Of a stretch of DNA of 64,000 nucleotides, positions 54,438 through 64,000 are shown one piece after another. A model generated the notes under the pieces. That model searched no databases and was not told the origin of the DNA. It saw only the letters and a list, made by a program, of their open reading frames with translations. The stretch covers positions 46,506 to 110,505 of the forward strand of contig NZ_MKUG01000001.1 in assembly GCF_001897685.1 (NCBI RefSeq). The letters are read 5' to 3'. Made by a program: the position numbers and the translations under genes. This DNA comes from Thiobacillus sp. 65-1402 (lineage in GTDB: Bacteria > Pseudomonadota > Gammaproteobacteria > Burkholderiales > Thiobacillaceae). Positions within the stretch are counted from its first letter, which is position 1. Each line of letters opens with the position of its first letter.

Positions 54438-55811
54438 TCAGCCTGTCAGGCTTTGTAATAACACCAGATAGTCGCGTCCGATGTCGGCTTCGGTCTCGCG
54501 CAGTTCGGCCACCTTGCGGCAGGCATGGATCACCGTGGTGTGGTCGCGCCCGCCGAACGATTCGCCGATTTCCGGCAAGCTCTGGTTGGTCAATTCCTTT
54601 GCCAGCGCCATGGCGATCTGGCGTGGGCGCGCAAGATTGCGCGTGCGTTTCTTGGAGAACATGTCGGCCACCTTGATCTTGTAGAAATCGGCGACGGTTT
54701 TCTGGATGTTCTCGATCGAGACGATACGCGAGGTCGAAGCGATGAGGTCGCGCAGGGCTTCTTTCACCAGTTCCAGGGTGATCGGCTTTTCGTGGAAGCG
54801 CGAGAAGGCGATCACCCGCTTCAAGGCGCCTTCGAGTTCGCGTACGTTGGAGCGTACCTGCTTGGCGATGAAAAAGGCGACGTTCTCGTCGAGCTTGATG
54901 TTTTCCGCCTGCGCCTTGGCCAGCAGGATGGCAACCCGCATTTCCAGTTCCGGCGGCTCGACGGCGACGGTCAGCCCCCAGGCGAAGCGCGATTTCAGGC
55001 GATCGTCCAGCCCGCTGATCTCCTTGGGGAAGGTGTCGCAGGTAATGACGATCTGTTTCTTGTTCTCGATCAGCGAGTTGAATACGTAGAAAAATTCTTC
55101 CTGGGTACGGTCCTTCTTGGCGAGGAACTGGATGTCGTCGATCAGCAGCAGGTCGAGCGACATATAGCGCCGCTTGAGGTCGTCGAACTGCTTGTTGAGG
55201 TAGGCCTTGACCACGTCGTCGACGTAATCGTTGGCATGGATATAGCTGATACGCGCATCCGGCGTGGCCAGGCGCACGGTATTGCCGATGGCCTGCAGCA
55301 GGTGCGTTTTGCCCAGCCCCACGCCGCCGTAGACGAACAGGGGGTTGTAGGCCACCCCCGGATTGTCGGCAATTTGCAGCGCGGCGGCGCGTGCCAGCTG
55401 GTTGGCGCGGCCGGAAACGAAGTTATCGAAAGTGAATCCCGGATTGATGCGCAGGCCAAGCTGGACGGGGGCTACGGCACTGCTCGGGAGCGCGGCGGCA
55501 TGCGTAACCGGCAGCGGTGCGGAAGGTGCGCGCGGGGCGCTGATTTTTTTGCCGAGCGCGTAGGTAATGGCAACCGGGCGGGCGTAAAACTCCTGCGCCC
55601 AGACATCGATGTGCTCGGCGAATTTCTCGCGCACCCAGTCCATCACGAAATGGTTGGGCGCGAGGATGCGCACCTCGCCGCCGGCGTCGTCAAATACCAG
55701 GGGCTTGATCCATGTGCTGAATTGCTGCTGGGTCAGATTGGCGCGGAAGCGCTCTTGGCAAAGGGCCCAGAAGGAATCCATAGTCGAGGGGGCGGGAGCG
55801 GAAAGCTGCAT
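54438..55811 (-). CDS. dnaA: Chromosomal replication initiator protein DnaA
   Basis: [58 protein letters not shown]. Confidence 0.99.
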   Translation of the reverse strand: MQLSAPAPSTMDSFWALCQERFRANLTQQQFSTWIKPLVFDDAGGEVRILAPNHFVMDWVREKFAEHIDVWAQEFYARPVAITYALGKKISAPRAPSAPLPVTHAAALPSSAVAPVQLGLRINPGFTFDNFVSGRANQLARAAALQIADNPGVAYNPLFVYGGVGLGKTHLLQAIGNTVRLATPDARISYIHANDYVDDVVKAYLNKQFDDLKRRYMSLDLLLIDDIQFLAKKDRTQEEFFYVFNSLIENKKQIVITCDTFPKEISGLDDRLKSRFAWGLTVAVEPPELEMRVAILLAKAQAENIKLDENVAFFIAKQVRSNVRELEGALKRVIAFSRFHEKPITLELVKEALRDLIASTSRIVSIENIQKTVADFYKIKVADMFSKKRTRNLARPRQIAMALAKELTNQSLPEIGESFGGRDHTTVIHACRKVAELRETEADIGRDYLVLLQSLTG

Positions 55812-55849
55812 TGGGATTCAAACGCGAATCTTACTCCCCTTCGACGAGG

Positions 55850-55858
55850 TTATCCACA
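55850..55858 (-). promoter_or_regulatory. DnaA box between dnaA and rpmH
   Basis: Exact TTATCCACA. Confidence 0.7.
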
Positions 55859-56012
55859 GGCGCAGCGTGCCGGGCCCGGCGCGGCGGGTCGAAACAAACT
55901 TGACAGTGCCCCAGTGGGGGGCGTCTAATACGCGGTTTTTCAACAAATTTTTTTGTGTTTGGCCATCCTGCCTCGGGCGGGCCTGGCCAGCGCCCGCCAG
56001 AAAGGATATGTC

Positions 56013-56147
56013 ATGAAACGCACTTATCAGCCCTCTACCGTTCGCCGCAAGCGTACCCACGGTTTCCGTGCCCGCATGAAAACCAAGGCTGGCCGCGCCG
56101 TGATCAATGCGCGCCGCGCCAAAGGCCGCGCCCGTCTGGCCGTCTAA
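56013..56147 (+). CDS. rpmH: 50S ribosomal protein L34
   Basis: [44 protein letters not shown]. Confidence 0.99.
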   Translation: MKRTYQPSTVRRKRTHGFRARMKTKAGRAVINARRAKGRARLAV

Positions 56148-56176
56148 TCGACGCGCACCCAAACAAAGCGGGTGGC

Positions 56177-56563
56177 GTGCGCCTCCGCGATGCGCGCCTG
56201 GTCGACAAAGCCGATTTCGACCGGGTGTTTGCCGACAATCAGCGCGCTCGAACGGATTACGTGATGGTGATGGCGCGCCCCAACCAGGTGGGCCACGCGC
56301 GGCTGGGGATGGTGATCGCCAAACGCCTGCTGGCGCGTGCGGTGGATCGCAACCGCGTCAAGCGGTGCGTGCGAGAAAGCTTCCGGCAGGTCCTGCCGGA
56401 ACTGCCTGCCTGTGATTTTGTCGTGCGCCTGATTGCCAAGCCGGTTCCCGGGAAAGAGGCGCGCGATCTGCCGCGTACCTTCCAGCGCGCCGGCCACCGG
56501 GCCATGGCAAAATGGCCGACCGCTCCGGCAGGCGAAGCAGCGCCGGAATTCTCTTCCAACTAA
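56177..56563 (+). CDS. rnpA: Ribonuclease P protein component
   Basis: RARTDYVMVMARPN...ARLGMVIAKRLLARAVDRNRVKRCVRESFR; GTG start at 56177 inferred. Confidence 0.92.
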   Translation: MRLRDARLVDKADFDRVFADNQRARTDYVMVMARPNQVGHARLGMVIAKRLLARAVDRNRVKRCVRESFRQVLPELPACDFVVRLIAKPVPGKEARDLPRTFQRAGHRAMAKWPTAPAGEAAPEFSSN

Positions 56564-56577
56564 ACGCGTCTCGTCTC

Positions 56578-58203
56578 ATGGATAACCAGCGGCTGATCCT
56601 TTTCATTGTTTTTTCCTTCTCGCTGCTCTTGTTATGGGAAACCTGGCAGGACAAACACGCGCCGGCCCCGGTTGCGCCCTCCTCGGTGAGTGCGCCCACT
56701 CCCACCCAGGCGCTGAACGCGCCGGCCGCCGCGGCGCCGGCGCAGGCCGGTTTTGCCAAGGGGCAGCGCGCGCAGGTGGAAACCGACGTGCTGCGCGCCA
56801 CCATCGATGCCAACGGCGGCGACCTGCGTCAACTGCAGCTGTTGCCGTACCGCGAGACGGAAGACAAGAATCAGGTCTTCACCCTGTTCGAGGACGACAG
56901 GACGCGGCCGTATCTGGCGCAAAGCGGCCTGGTGGGGAAAGACCTGCCGACGCACCGTAGCGTGTTTCAGCTCAATCCCGGCATTTATCGCCTCGCCGGC
57001 GGCGCCGCCCAACTGGAGGTGCCGCTGGTATGGAATGATCCGGCCACCGGCGTGCGCGTTGAAAAAACCTATGTTTTCAAGCGCGGAAGCTATCAGATCG
57101 CCGTCAGAACCCGGATCAGCAACAACGGGTCGCAGCCCATCGAACTGACCCCGTATTACCAGTTCACCCGCCATGCCGAGGCGCCGCGCGGCTCGTCCTT
57201 CTTCCTACATACTTACACCGGCCCGGCCTTCTATACGGATGCGATGAAATTCCAGAAAGTCGCGTTCAATGACATTCAGGCAGGCAAGGCCGAATTCGAG
57301 AAAACCGCCAATAACGGCTGGGTGGGGATGGTGCAGCACCATTTCGTGTCGGCTTGGCTGCCTGAGGATGGCGTCAAGCGCGAGTATTACACCCGCGCGC
57401 TGGGCGACGGCCTGTATTCCAACGGAGTGATTCTGGCCGAAGGCATGCTCGCACCCGGCCAGCAAAAGACATTCACCGTGCCGTTGTATGCCGGGCCGCA
57501 AACCCAGAGCGTGCTGGAGAAAACCGCCCCCGGCCTGGAGCACGCGCGCGATTACGGCTGGCTGACGCCGCTGGCCTACCCCATCTTCTGGTCGCTGGAA
57601 AAAATCGAGCGCCTGGTGGGCAACTGGGGCTGGGCCATTATCATTCTAACCATACTCCTCAAGCTGGCGCTGTACCCGTTGTCGGCGGCGGGCTACAAGT
57701 CGATGGCCAAGATGAAGAAGCTGACCCCGCGCCTGCAGCAGCTGAAGGAAACCTTTGGCGACGACCGCGCCAAGTTGCATCAGGCGATGGCGGAGATGTA
57801 CAAGACCGAGAAGATCAACCCGCTCGGCGGCTGCCTGCCGATCCTGATCCAGATTCCGGTGTTCATCGCGCTGTATTGGGTGCTGCTCGCCGCGGTCGAG
57901 ATGCGCGGCGCGCCCTGGCTCGGCTGGATCACCGACCTGACCGCGCCCGATCCCTGGTTCATCCTGCCGATCATCATGGGCATCACCTCGGTCCTGCAGG
58001 TCAAGCTCAACCCGCAGCCGATGGATCCGATGCAGGCCAAGATCATGATGATCATGCCGGTGGCGTTTACCGTGATGTTCGTGTTCTTCCCGGCAGGCCT
58101 GGTGCTGTACTGGGTCGCCAACAACATCCTGTCGATCGCGCAGCAGTGGGCGATCAACAAGCAGGTCGAGGGCGGTGGCAAAACCGCTTCCGGCAAAGCC
58201 TGA
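56578..58203 (+). CDS. yidC: Membrane protein insertase YidC
   Basis: [80 protein letters not shown]. Confidence 0.98.
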   Translation: MDNQRLILFIVFSFSLLLLWETWQDKHAPAPVAPSSVSAPTPTQALNAPAAAAPAQAGFAKGQRAQVETDVLRATIDANGGDLRQLQLLPYRETEDKNQVFTLFEDDRTRPYLAQSGLVGKDLPTHRSVFQLNPGIYRLAGGAAQLEVPLVWNDPATGVRVEKTYVFKRGSYQIAVRTRISNNGSQPIELTPYYQFTRHAEAPRGSSFFLHTYTGPAFYTDAMKFQKVAFNDIQAGKAEFEKTANNGWVGMVQHHFVSAWLPEDGVKREYYTRALGDGLYSNGVILAEGMLAPGQQKTFTVPLYAGPQTQSVLEKTAPGLEHARDYGWLTPLAYPIFWSLEKIERLVGNWGWAIIILTILLKLALYPLSAAGYKSMAKMKKLTPRLQQLKETFGDDRAKLHQAMAEMYKTEKINPLGGCLPILIQIPVFIALYWVLLAAVEMRGAPWLGWITDLTAPDPWFILPIIMGITSVLQVKLNPQPMDPMQAKIMMIMPVAFTVMFVFFPAGLVLYWVANNILSIAQQWAINKQVEGGGKTASGKA

Positions 58204-59515
58204 CCTGATCGCCGCCATCGCCACCGCGCCCGGCCGTGGCGGGGTGGGGGTGGTGCGGGTGTCGGGGGCGGACGTCGCTCCGCTTGCCAGCGCGGTTCTC
58301 GGGCGCGTTCCGGAAGCGCGGCACGCGACCTTCGCCCGCTTCATCGATGGCTGCGGCGGGGTGATCGACGAGGGTATCGCGCTTTATTTTGCCGCGCCGC
58401 ATTCGTTTACCGGTGAGCACGTGCTGGAGTTGCAGGGGCACGGCGGACCGGCGGTGCTCGATCTGATCCTGCAACGCTGCGTCGAACTGGGCGCGCGGCT
58501 GGCCGGGCCGGGCGAATTCACCCGGCGTGCCTACCTCAACGGCAAGCTCGATCTGGCGCAGGCCGAGGCGGTGGCCGACCTGATCGATGCCGCCTCGGGC
58601 GAGGCGGCGCGCTCGGCCATGCGTTCGCTTTCGGGGGCGTTTTCCGCGCGGATAGCCGAACTGGTCGAGGCGCTCACCCGCCTGCGCATGCTGGTGGAAG
58701 CCACGCTCGACTTTCCCGAAGAAGAAATCGATTTTCTGCAGCAGGCGGATGCCTTCGGCCGCCTCGACCGGATCGACGCCAGCCTCGCCGCGGTGCGCGC
58801 GCAGGCGAAACAGGGCGCGCTGCTGCGCGAAGGCCTGACGGTGGTGCTGATCGGCCAGCCGAACGTCGGCAAGTCGAGCCTGTTGAACCAGCTGGCCGGA
58901 TTCGAGGCGGCGATCGTCACCGAGATCGCCGGCACCACGCGCGACACCGTGCGCGAAGCGATCCAGATCCGCGGGGTGCCGCTGCACATCATCGACACGG
59001 CAGGCCTGCGCGATACCGATGATCCGGTGGAACAACTCGGCATTGCGCGTACCTGGGACGCCGTGGAAAAAGCCGACGTGGCGCTGCTGCTGGTGGATGC
59101 GGCGCATGGCCTGGGCGAACGCGAGGCGGCGATTCTGGCGCGCCTGCCCGCGGTGGCGCGCCTGACCATCCACAACAAGATCGACGTTAGCGCCGAGGCG
59201 CCGCGCGCGGCGGGCGACGAAATCTGGCTTTCCGCCAAAACTGGAGCCGGCGTCGAACTGCTGCGCGGCAAGCTGCTCGAGGCAGCCGGCTGGCAGTCCG
59301 CGGGCGAAGGCGCGTTCATGGCGCGCGCGCGGCATCTGGATGCGCTTGCCCGGGGCGCCGCGCATCTGGCGGCGGCGCGCCAGGCAGCAACGCAGCTGGA
59401 GCTGTTTGCCGAAGAACTGCGGCTGGCGCAGGCCGCCCTATCGGACATCACCGGAGAATTCAGCGCCGACGATTTGCTGGGCGAAATCTTCAGCAAATTC
59501 TGCATCGGCAAGTAA
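58175..59515 (+). CDS. mnmE: tRNA modification GTPase MnmE
   Basis: [37 protein letters not shown]-terminal [16 protein letters not shown] start inside yidC. Confidence 0.97.
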   Translation: MAKPLPAKPDLIAAIATAPGRGGVGVVRVSGADVAPLASAVLGRVPEARHATFARFIDGCGGVIDEGIALYFAAPHSFTGEHVLELQGHGGPAVLDLILQRCVELGARLAGPGEFTRRAYLNGKLDLAQAEAVADLIDAASGEAARSAMRSLSGAFSARIAELVEALTRLRMLVEATLDFPEEEIDFLQQADAFGRLDRIDASLAAVRAQAKQGALLREGLTVVLIGQPNVGKSSLLNQLAGFEAAIVTEIAGTTRDTVREAIQIRGVPLHIIDTAGLRDTDDPVEQLGIARTWDAVEKADVALLLVDAAHGLGEREAAILARLPAVARLTIHNKIDVSAEAPRAAGDEIWLSAKTGAGVELLRGKLLEAAGWQSAGEGAFMARARHLDALARGAAHLAAARQAATQLELFAEELRLAQAALSDITGEFSADDLLGEIFSKFCIGK

Positions 59516-59592
59516 ACGGTACCCCGGGTCTTTTGCCGGGACGCGCCAGCGCTTATGCTTGAAACGTGTTCCTTCCCTCAGGGTTGCCTGTC

Positions 59593-61359
59593 ATGCTGAC
59601 CTGGCGCGCTATCGCCGACGAACTCAAAACCCATCGCGTGCGGCTGCTGCAGGGCAACCTCGCCGCCTTGCTGGCGGTGGCGGCAGCGGTGCCGGTGCCG
59701 CTGCTGCTGCCGCTGATGGTGGACGAAGTGCTGCTGCATCACCCGGGCAAGATGGTCGCCGTCTTCGGCGCGTGGTTTCCGGTCGCCTGGCACGGCCCGC
59801 TGCTGTTCATCGGCATGGCGCTGCTGCTGACGGTGGGGCTGCGGCTGATATCGATCCTGCTCAACGTGTGGCAGGGGCGGACGTTTTCGCTGCTGGCCAA
59901 GGACGTTGTCTACCGCATCCGGGTGCGGATGCTCTCCCGGCTGTCGCGCATTGCGCTGTCGGAATTCGAGACGGTGGGCGCAGGCCGGGTCGCCTCGCAT
60001 TTCGTGACCGATCTCAACGCCATCGACAGCTTTCTCGGTTCGTCGATTTCAGGCCTGGTGGTGTCGGTGCTGACGCTGGTGGGGGTGGCGGCCGTGCTGT
60101 TCTGGATGCACTGGCAGCTGGCACTGTTCATCCTGCTGCTGAATCCGGTCGTGATCCTGTTTTCCGTCCGGCTCGGCAAGCGGGTGAAGGATCTGAAAAA
60201 GCACGAGAACCGCGCCTTCGAGGTGTTTCAGGAGACGCTGTCCGAGACGCTCGATGCCTTGACGCAGATCCGCGCGATGAACCGCGAACAGCATTACCTG
60301 GCGCGGGTGACCGCAAAGGCGGCCGACATCCGCCGGCACGCGGCGGCGTTTGCCTGGAAGTCGGATGCGATGAGCCGGATTTCCTTCTTCGTTTTCCTTG
60401 CCGGCTTCGATGCCTTCCGTGCCGGCGCGATGTTGATGGTGGTGTTTTCCGATCTGTCCATCGGCGAGATGCTGGCGGTGTTCGGCTACCTGTGGTTCAT
60501 GATGACCCCGGTGCAGGAGCTGGTGAACATGCAGTACGCGTGGTTTGCCGCCAATGCCGCGCTGGGACGGATCAATGCCCTGCTCGGCCTGCACAGCGAA
60601 CCGCAGCATCCCGCGCTGCGCGATCCGTTCGCCGGCCGGACCACCGTCGGCATTGCGCTCGACCATGTCAGCTTTGCCTATGCGGACGGCGAGACGGTGC
60701 TGGACGACGTCAGCCTCGCGGTGGCGGCGGGCGAGAAGGTGGCGCTGGTGGGGGCCTCCGGCGGCGGCAAGTCGACCCTGGTGCAGGCCTTGCTGGGACT
60801 GTATCCGGTCCGTGCCGGGCGGATCCTGTATGGCGACACCGCGGTTACCGAGATAGGCTGGGAAAGCGTGCGCGAGCATGTCGGCGTGGTACTGCAGCAC
60901 CCGGTGCTGTTCAACGACAGCGTGCGCGCCAATCTGACCCTGGGGCGCGAAACCGGCGATGCCGCGTTGTGGCAGGCGCTGGAGATCGCCCAGCTGAAGG
61001 ACGTCATTGCCGCGCTGCCGCACGCGCTGGATACGGTGGTGGGGCGGCAGGGCGTGCGCCTGTCCGGCGGACAGCGGCAACGCCTGGCGATTGCGCGCAT
61101 GATCGTCGCCCAACCGCAGATCGTCATCCTCGACGAAGCCACCTCCGCGCTCGACACCGATACCGAACGGCGGCTGCACCAGGCACTCGCCGGGTTTCTG
61201 AGCGGGCGCACCACCCTCATCATTGCCCATCGGCTGTCCGCCGTGAGGCAGGCCGACCGCATCCTGGTGTTCGAAAACGGCCGCGTGGCGGAAGAGGGCG
61301 GCCATGATGAGTTGATCGAGCGCGGCGGGCTGTATCACAAGCTTTACCATCACGCATAA
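59593..61359 (+). CDS. ABC transporter, fused permease and ATPase
   Basis: N-terminal TM domain; VALVGASGGGKSTLVQALLG Walker A, LSGGQRQRLAIARM signature, IVILDEATSALD; alternative GTG start at 59566. Confidence 0.92.
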   Translation: MLTWRAIADELKTHRVRLLQGNLAALLAVAAAVPVPLLLPLMVDEVLLHHPGKMVAVFGAWFPVAWHGPLLFIGMALLLTVGLRLISILLNVWQGRTFSLLAKDVVYRIRVRMLSRLSRIALSEFETVGAGRVASHFVTDLNAIDSFLGSSISGLVVSVLTLVGVAAVLFWMHWQLALFILLLNPVVILFSVRLGKRVKDLKKHENRAFEVFQETLSETLDALTQIRAMNREQHYLARVTAKAADIRRHAAAFAWKSDAMSRISFFVFLAGFDAFRAGAMLMVVFSDLSIGEMLAVFGYLWFMMTPVQELVNMQYAWFAANAALGRINALLGLHSEPQHPALRDPFAGRTTVGIALDHVSFAYADGETVLDDVSLAVAAGEKVALVGASGGGKSTLVQALLGLYPVRAGRILYGDTAVTEIGWESVREHVGVVLQHPVLFNDSVRANLTLGRETGDAALWQALEIAQLKDVIAALPHALDTVVGRQGVRLSGGQRQRLAIARMIVAQPQIVILDEATSALDTDTERRLHQALAGFLSGRTTLIIAHRLSAVRQADRILVFENGRVAEEGGHDELIERGGLYHKLYHHA

Positions 61360-61360
61360 A

Positions 61361-61388
61361 AAAACGCTCGGGAAAATCAGCGTTTTCT
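61361..61388 (+). terminator. Intrinsic terminator after ABC transporter
   Basis: AAAACGCT-CGGGAAAATC-AGCGTTTT hairpin. Confidence 0.65.
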
Positions 61389-61691
61389 GATAGACTCCAC
61401 CGAGTTGTGCATACAGCAGTGGGCAGATCTGGCTTTTGCCGCCGTGCCTCGGGACTGTTCTCACAGCCCCATCGTCTTCGACCTCTCTTTTGTGCCGCCG
61501 GTCAGTTTCCGCAACCGGCAGCGACAAGTCTTGTGGTTGGCGCCGATGTGATCGACGCGACCCGTTGGGCGGTTAGGAATTCATCCATTCCCAACGCCGC
61601 TTATTTCCGGTTCGTATTTTCTGACCTGTCTGGTTCTGAACCGGACGCAGGTTTGTTTTGCGCATTTGAGCGCACTGAAAAAGGTATTGCC

Positions 61692-63608
61692 ATGAGCTTT
61701 TCCGAACTGGGGCTTGATCCCCTCATCCTTAAATCCGTGCTGGCCGCAGGCTACGAAAACGCCACCCCGGTCCAGATGCAGGCGATTCCCGCCGCGCTGA
61801 CCGGTCGCGACCTGCTGGTGTCGTCGCACACTGGCAGCGGCAAGACGGCGGCATTTCTGCTGCCGTCGATCCAGCGCCTGCAGGCCGAGCCGACGGTCAA
61901 GAGCATGGGCCCGCGCGTGCTGGTGCTGACCCCGACGCGCGAACTCGCGCTGCAGGTCGAGAAATCTGCCATGACCTATGGCAAGGATCTGCGCCGTTTC
62001 CGTACCGCCTGCCTGGTCGGCGGCGCGCCCTACGGCCTGCAGTTGAAGCGCCTGTCGCAGCCGGTCGATGTGGTGGTGGCGACCCCCGGTCGCCTGATCG
62101 ATCATCTGGAGCGCGGCAAGATCGACTTCTCGCGCCTGGAAGTGCTGGTGCTGGACGAGGCCGACCGCATGCTCGACATGGGCTTTGTCGACGACATCAA
62201 GGCCATCGCCGCGCGCTGCCCGGCCGAACGCCAGACGCTGCTGTTCTCGGCCACGCTCGACGGCGTGGTCGGCAACCTGGCGCGCGAACTGACCCGTGAC
62301 GCCCAGCGTATCGAGATCGAAGCGGTGCCCCAGAAGGAATCCAAGATCGAGCAGCGCCTCTTGTTTGCCGACAACATGGATCACAAGAACCGCCTGCTCG
62401 ACGCGCTGCTGCGCGACGTCGACATGGTGCAGGCGATCGTCTTCGCCTCGACCAAGCGCAGCACCGAGGAAATCTCCGACCTCTTGGCCGACAGCGGCTT
62501 CGCTTCCGACGCGCTGCACGGCGACATGCAGCAGGGCCAGCGCAACCGCGCACTGCAGCGCCTGCGCGAAGGCCGTACCAAGGTGCTGGTGGCCACCGAC
62601 GTCGCCGCGCGCGGCATCGATGTGGCGAGCATCAGCCACGTCATCAACTTTGACCTGCCGCGCCAGGCCGAGGATTACGTCCACCGCATCGGCCGCACCG
62701 GCCGTGCCGGCCGCACCGGCGTCGCGGTGAGCTTCGCCGGCATGCGCGAAGGCGGGCTGGTCAGGAACATCGAGCGCTACACCGGCAACCGCATCGAGGT
62801 GCACACCCTGCCGGGGCTGGAGCCGACCCAGAAGCCGGCGTCCGGCCGTCCTGCGGCGGGTCGTCCGCGCAGCAACAATGGCCCGCGCGGCGGCTTCGGC
62901 GACAAGCGCAGCTTTGGCGAGCGCAGCGAGCCCCGCAGCTACGGCGATCGCCCGCCGCGCGGCGACAGCCGCGACAATCGCGACCGCGGCTACCGCGCCG
63001 ATGCGCGTCCCGGCAGCGACCGGCCGGCTCGCGGCAACCGGTTTGAAAATGCCGTGCGCGGCCCGTCCGACGTGCCGCGCATGACCGGCGACCGGCCGCC
63101 GCGCAGCGAAGCTTATCGCGGCGCCGCCGCGCCTGCGGCCGAAGTCAACGGCAACAGCGTTGAATACTGGGCAAAACGTGAACGCGAGGCGAAAGCCAAA
63201 TCCGCCGGCGCCGGCCGCAGCTACGGCGATCGCGGGCCGCGCGGCGACAGCCGCGACAATCGCGACCGCGGCTACCGCGCCGATGCGCGTCCCGGCAGCG
63301 ACCGGCCGGCTCGCGGCAACCGGTTTGAAAATGCCGTGCGCGGCCCGTCCGACGTGCCGCGCATGACCGGCGACCGGCCGCCGCGCAGCGAAGCTTATCG
63401 CGGCGCCGCCGCGCCTGCGGCCGAAGTCAACGGCAACAGCGTTGAATACTGGGCAAAACGTGAACGCGAGGCGAAAGCCAAATCCGCCGGCGCCGGCCGC
63501 AGCTACGGCGATCGCGGCAACAGTGCACGTGCTGGCCAGCCGCGCAGCTTCGGCAATGACAACCGCGGCGGCAACCGCGTCGGCGTGCGTGGACGCTTCA
63601 AGGACTGA
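61692..63608 (+). CDS. DEAD-box ATP-dependent RNA helicase with RG-rich C-terminal tail
   Basis: SSHTGSGKTAAFLLPS, VLDEADRMLDMGF, VATDVAARGIDVASISHVINFDLP, HRIGRTGRAGRTG; tail duplicated. Confidence 0.95.
   Translation: MSFSELGLDPLILKSVLAAGYENATPVQMQAIPAALTGRDLLVSSHTGSGKTAAFLLPSIQRLQAEPTVKSMGPRVLVLTPTRELALQVEKSAMTYGKDLRRFRTACLVGGAPYGLQLKRLSQPVDVVVATPGRLIDHLERGKIDFSRLEVLVLDEADRMLDMGFVDDIKAIAARCPAERQTLLFSATLDGVVGNLARELTRDAQRIEIEAVPQKESKIEQRLLFADNMDHKNRLLDALLRDVDMVQAIVFASTKRSTEEISDLLADSGFASDALHGDMQQGQRNRALQRLREGRTKVLVATDVAARGIDVASISHVINFDLPRQAEDYVHRIGRTGRAGRTGVAVSFAGMREGGLVRNIERYTGNRIEVHTLPGLEPTQKPASGRPAAGRPRSNNGPRGGFGDKRSFGERSEPRSYGDRPPRGDSRDNRDRGYRADARPGSDRPARGNRFENAVRGPSDVPRMTGDRPPRSEAYRGAAAPAAEVNGNSVEYWAKREREAKAKSAGAGRSYGDRGPRGDSRDNRDRGYRADARPGSDRPARGNRFENAVRGPSDVPRMTGDRPPRSEAYRGAAAPAAEVNGNSVEYWAKREREAKAKSAGAGRSYGDRGNSARAGQPRSFGNDNRGGNRVGVRGRFKD
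62939..63502 (+). repeat. Tandem duplication, 2 x 282 bp, in the helicase C-terminal coding region
   Basis: Unit 1 62939-63220 and unit 2 63221-63502 differ at two adjacent bases (CCG vs GGG) by eye; 94-aa repeat unit. Confidence 0.97.
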
Positions 63609-63640
63609 TCACCAGTCCGATTGCCGGTAATAGCCTAGCA

Positions 63641-63670
63641 AGGGGGTTTCACGTGAAACCCCCTTTTTGT
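63641..63670. terminator. Intrinsic terminator after helicase, containing a parS-like core
   Basis: Perfect 26-bp palindrome AAGGGGGTTTCACGTGAAACCCCCTT followed by T-tract. Confidence 0.85.
63646..63661. promoter_or_regulatory. parS: parS-like ParB binding site
   Basis: GGTTTCACGTGAAACC matches TGTTTCACGTGAAACA at 14/16 positions. Confidence 0.7.
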
Positions 63671-63852
63671 CGCCCGTATCGGCGGGATCGGGTTGCCGGT
63701 TCGCCAGCGGGAGGCGTTCGGCCTGATCGAAAACGAGCGAGGCGGCCGGACGGATTTGCGATAATGTAGGACCGGCGCGCGCAAGCGCAGGTGTTGCCTG
63801 CCGCCTGCAGCGCTTCGCACGGATCATTCGCCGCATTATGCAAAACGCCGAA

Positions 63853-64000
63853 ATGAAGCCTTCCAAAACAAAGCTGCAAACCGTTCAACCGGCCCCGGCG
63901 TGGCGCTGGCTGAGCGAGCGCGGCTTGCGGGTGGCGACAGGGGATGCAACGCTGGCGCGCTACGCCATGCTGAGCGCCCAGCGTTTTGCGGAGCTTGAAG
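63853..64000 (+). CDS. Possible PxpB/KipI-family (5-oxoprolinase/allophanate hydrolase subunit 1-like) protein, truncated by window edge
   Basis: MKPSKTKLQTVQPAPAWRWLSERGLRVATGDATLARYAMLSAQRFAELE resembles the KipI-family N-terminus; only 49 aa available. Confidence 0.45.
   Translation, partial: MKPSKTKLQTVQPAPAWRWLSERGLRVATGDATLARYAMLSAQRFAELE

Noticed and set aside
61407-61691. N-terminal extension of the helicase ORF
   Set aside because: Sequence before MSFSELGLDP does not resemble DEAD-box N-termini; more likely untranslated leader.

Overview
This 64 kb window is GC-rich, almost fully coding chromosomal DNA from what looks like a betaproteobacterium, possibly a Thiobacillus-like sulfur oxidiser (inferred from gene content and order only). 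It spans the replication-origin neighbourhood: gyrB, dnaN and dnaA on the minus strand, then divergent rpmH-rnpA-yidC-mnmE. Other core blocks are rpmE-rho-trxA-fdxA, an AddAB-like pair, argJ, phoU, trkH-trkA-ntrX-ntrY-DUF4390-rsmB-fmt-def, and LysM-dprA-smg-topA. The left end carries a divergent IclR-type regulator and an operon joining a phosphoketolase-like ThDP enzyme, a four-carbon acid sugar kinase family protein (DUF1537) and glcDEF. The main observations are: (1) a 62-bp repeat present twice, once as an in-frame insertion inside a Nudix/ThiE gene and once, in opposite coding orientation, at the start of a glycosyltransferase gene; (2) a 14/16 parS-like palindrome embedded in a terminator about 8 kb from dnaA; (3) the phosphoketolase-like/DUF1537/glcDEF module; (4) a PPOX-like/GAF/winged-helix-like fusion protein; (5) an orphan PhnD-like/rhodanese fusion; (6) a 282-bp near-perfect tandem duplication in a DEAD-box helicase tail; (7) a decayed hsdR remnant and a GGDEF/EAL gene in a compositionally different strip next to gyrB. 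No tRNA, rRNA, CRISPR array or intact IS/prophage was recognised. All family assignments come from reading the sequence, with no database searches.
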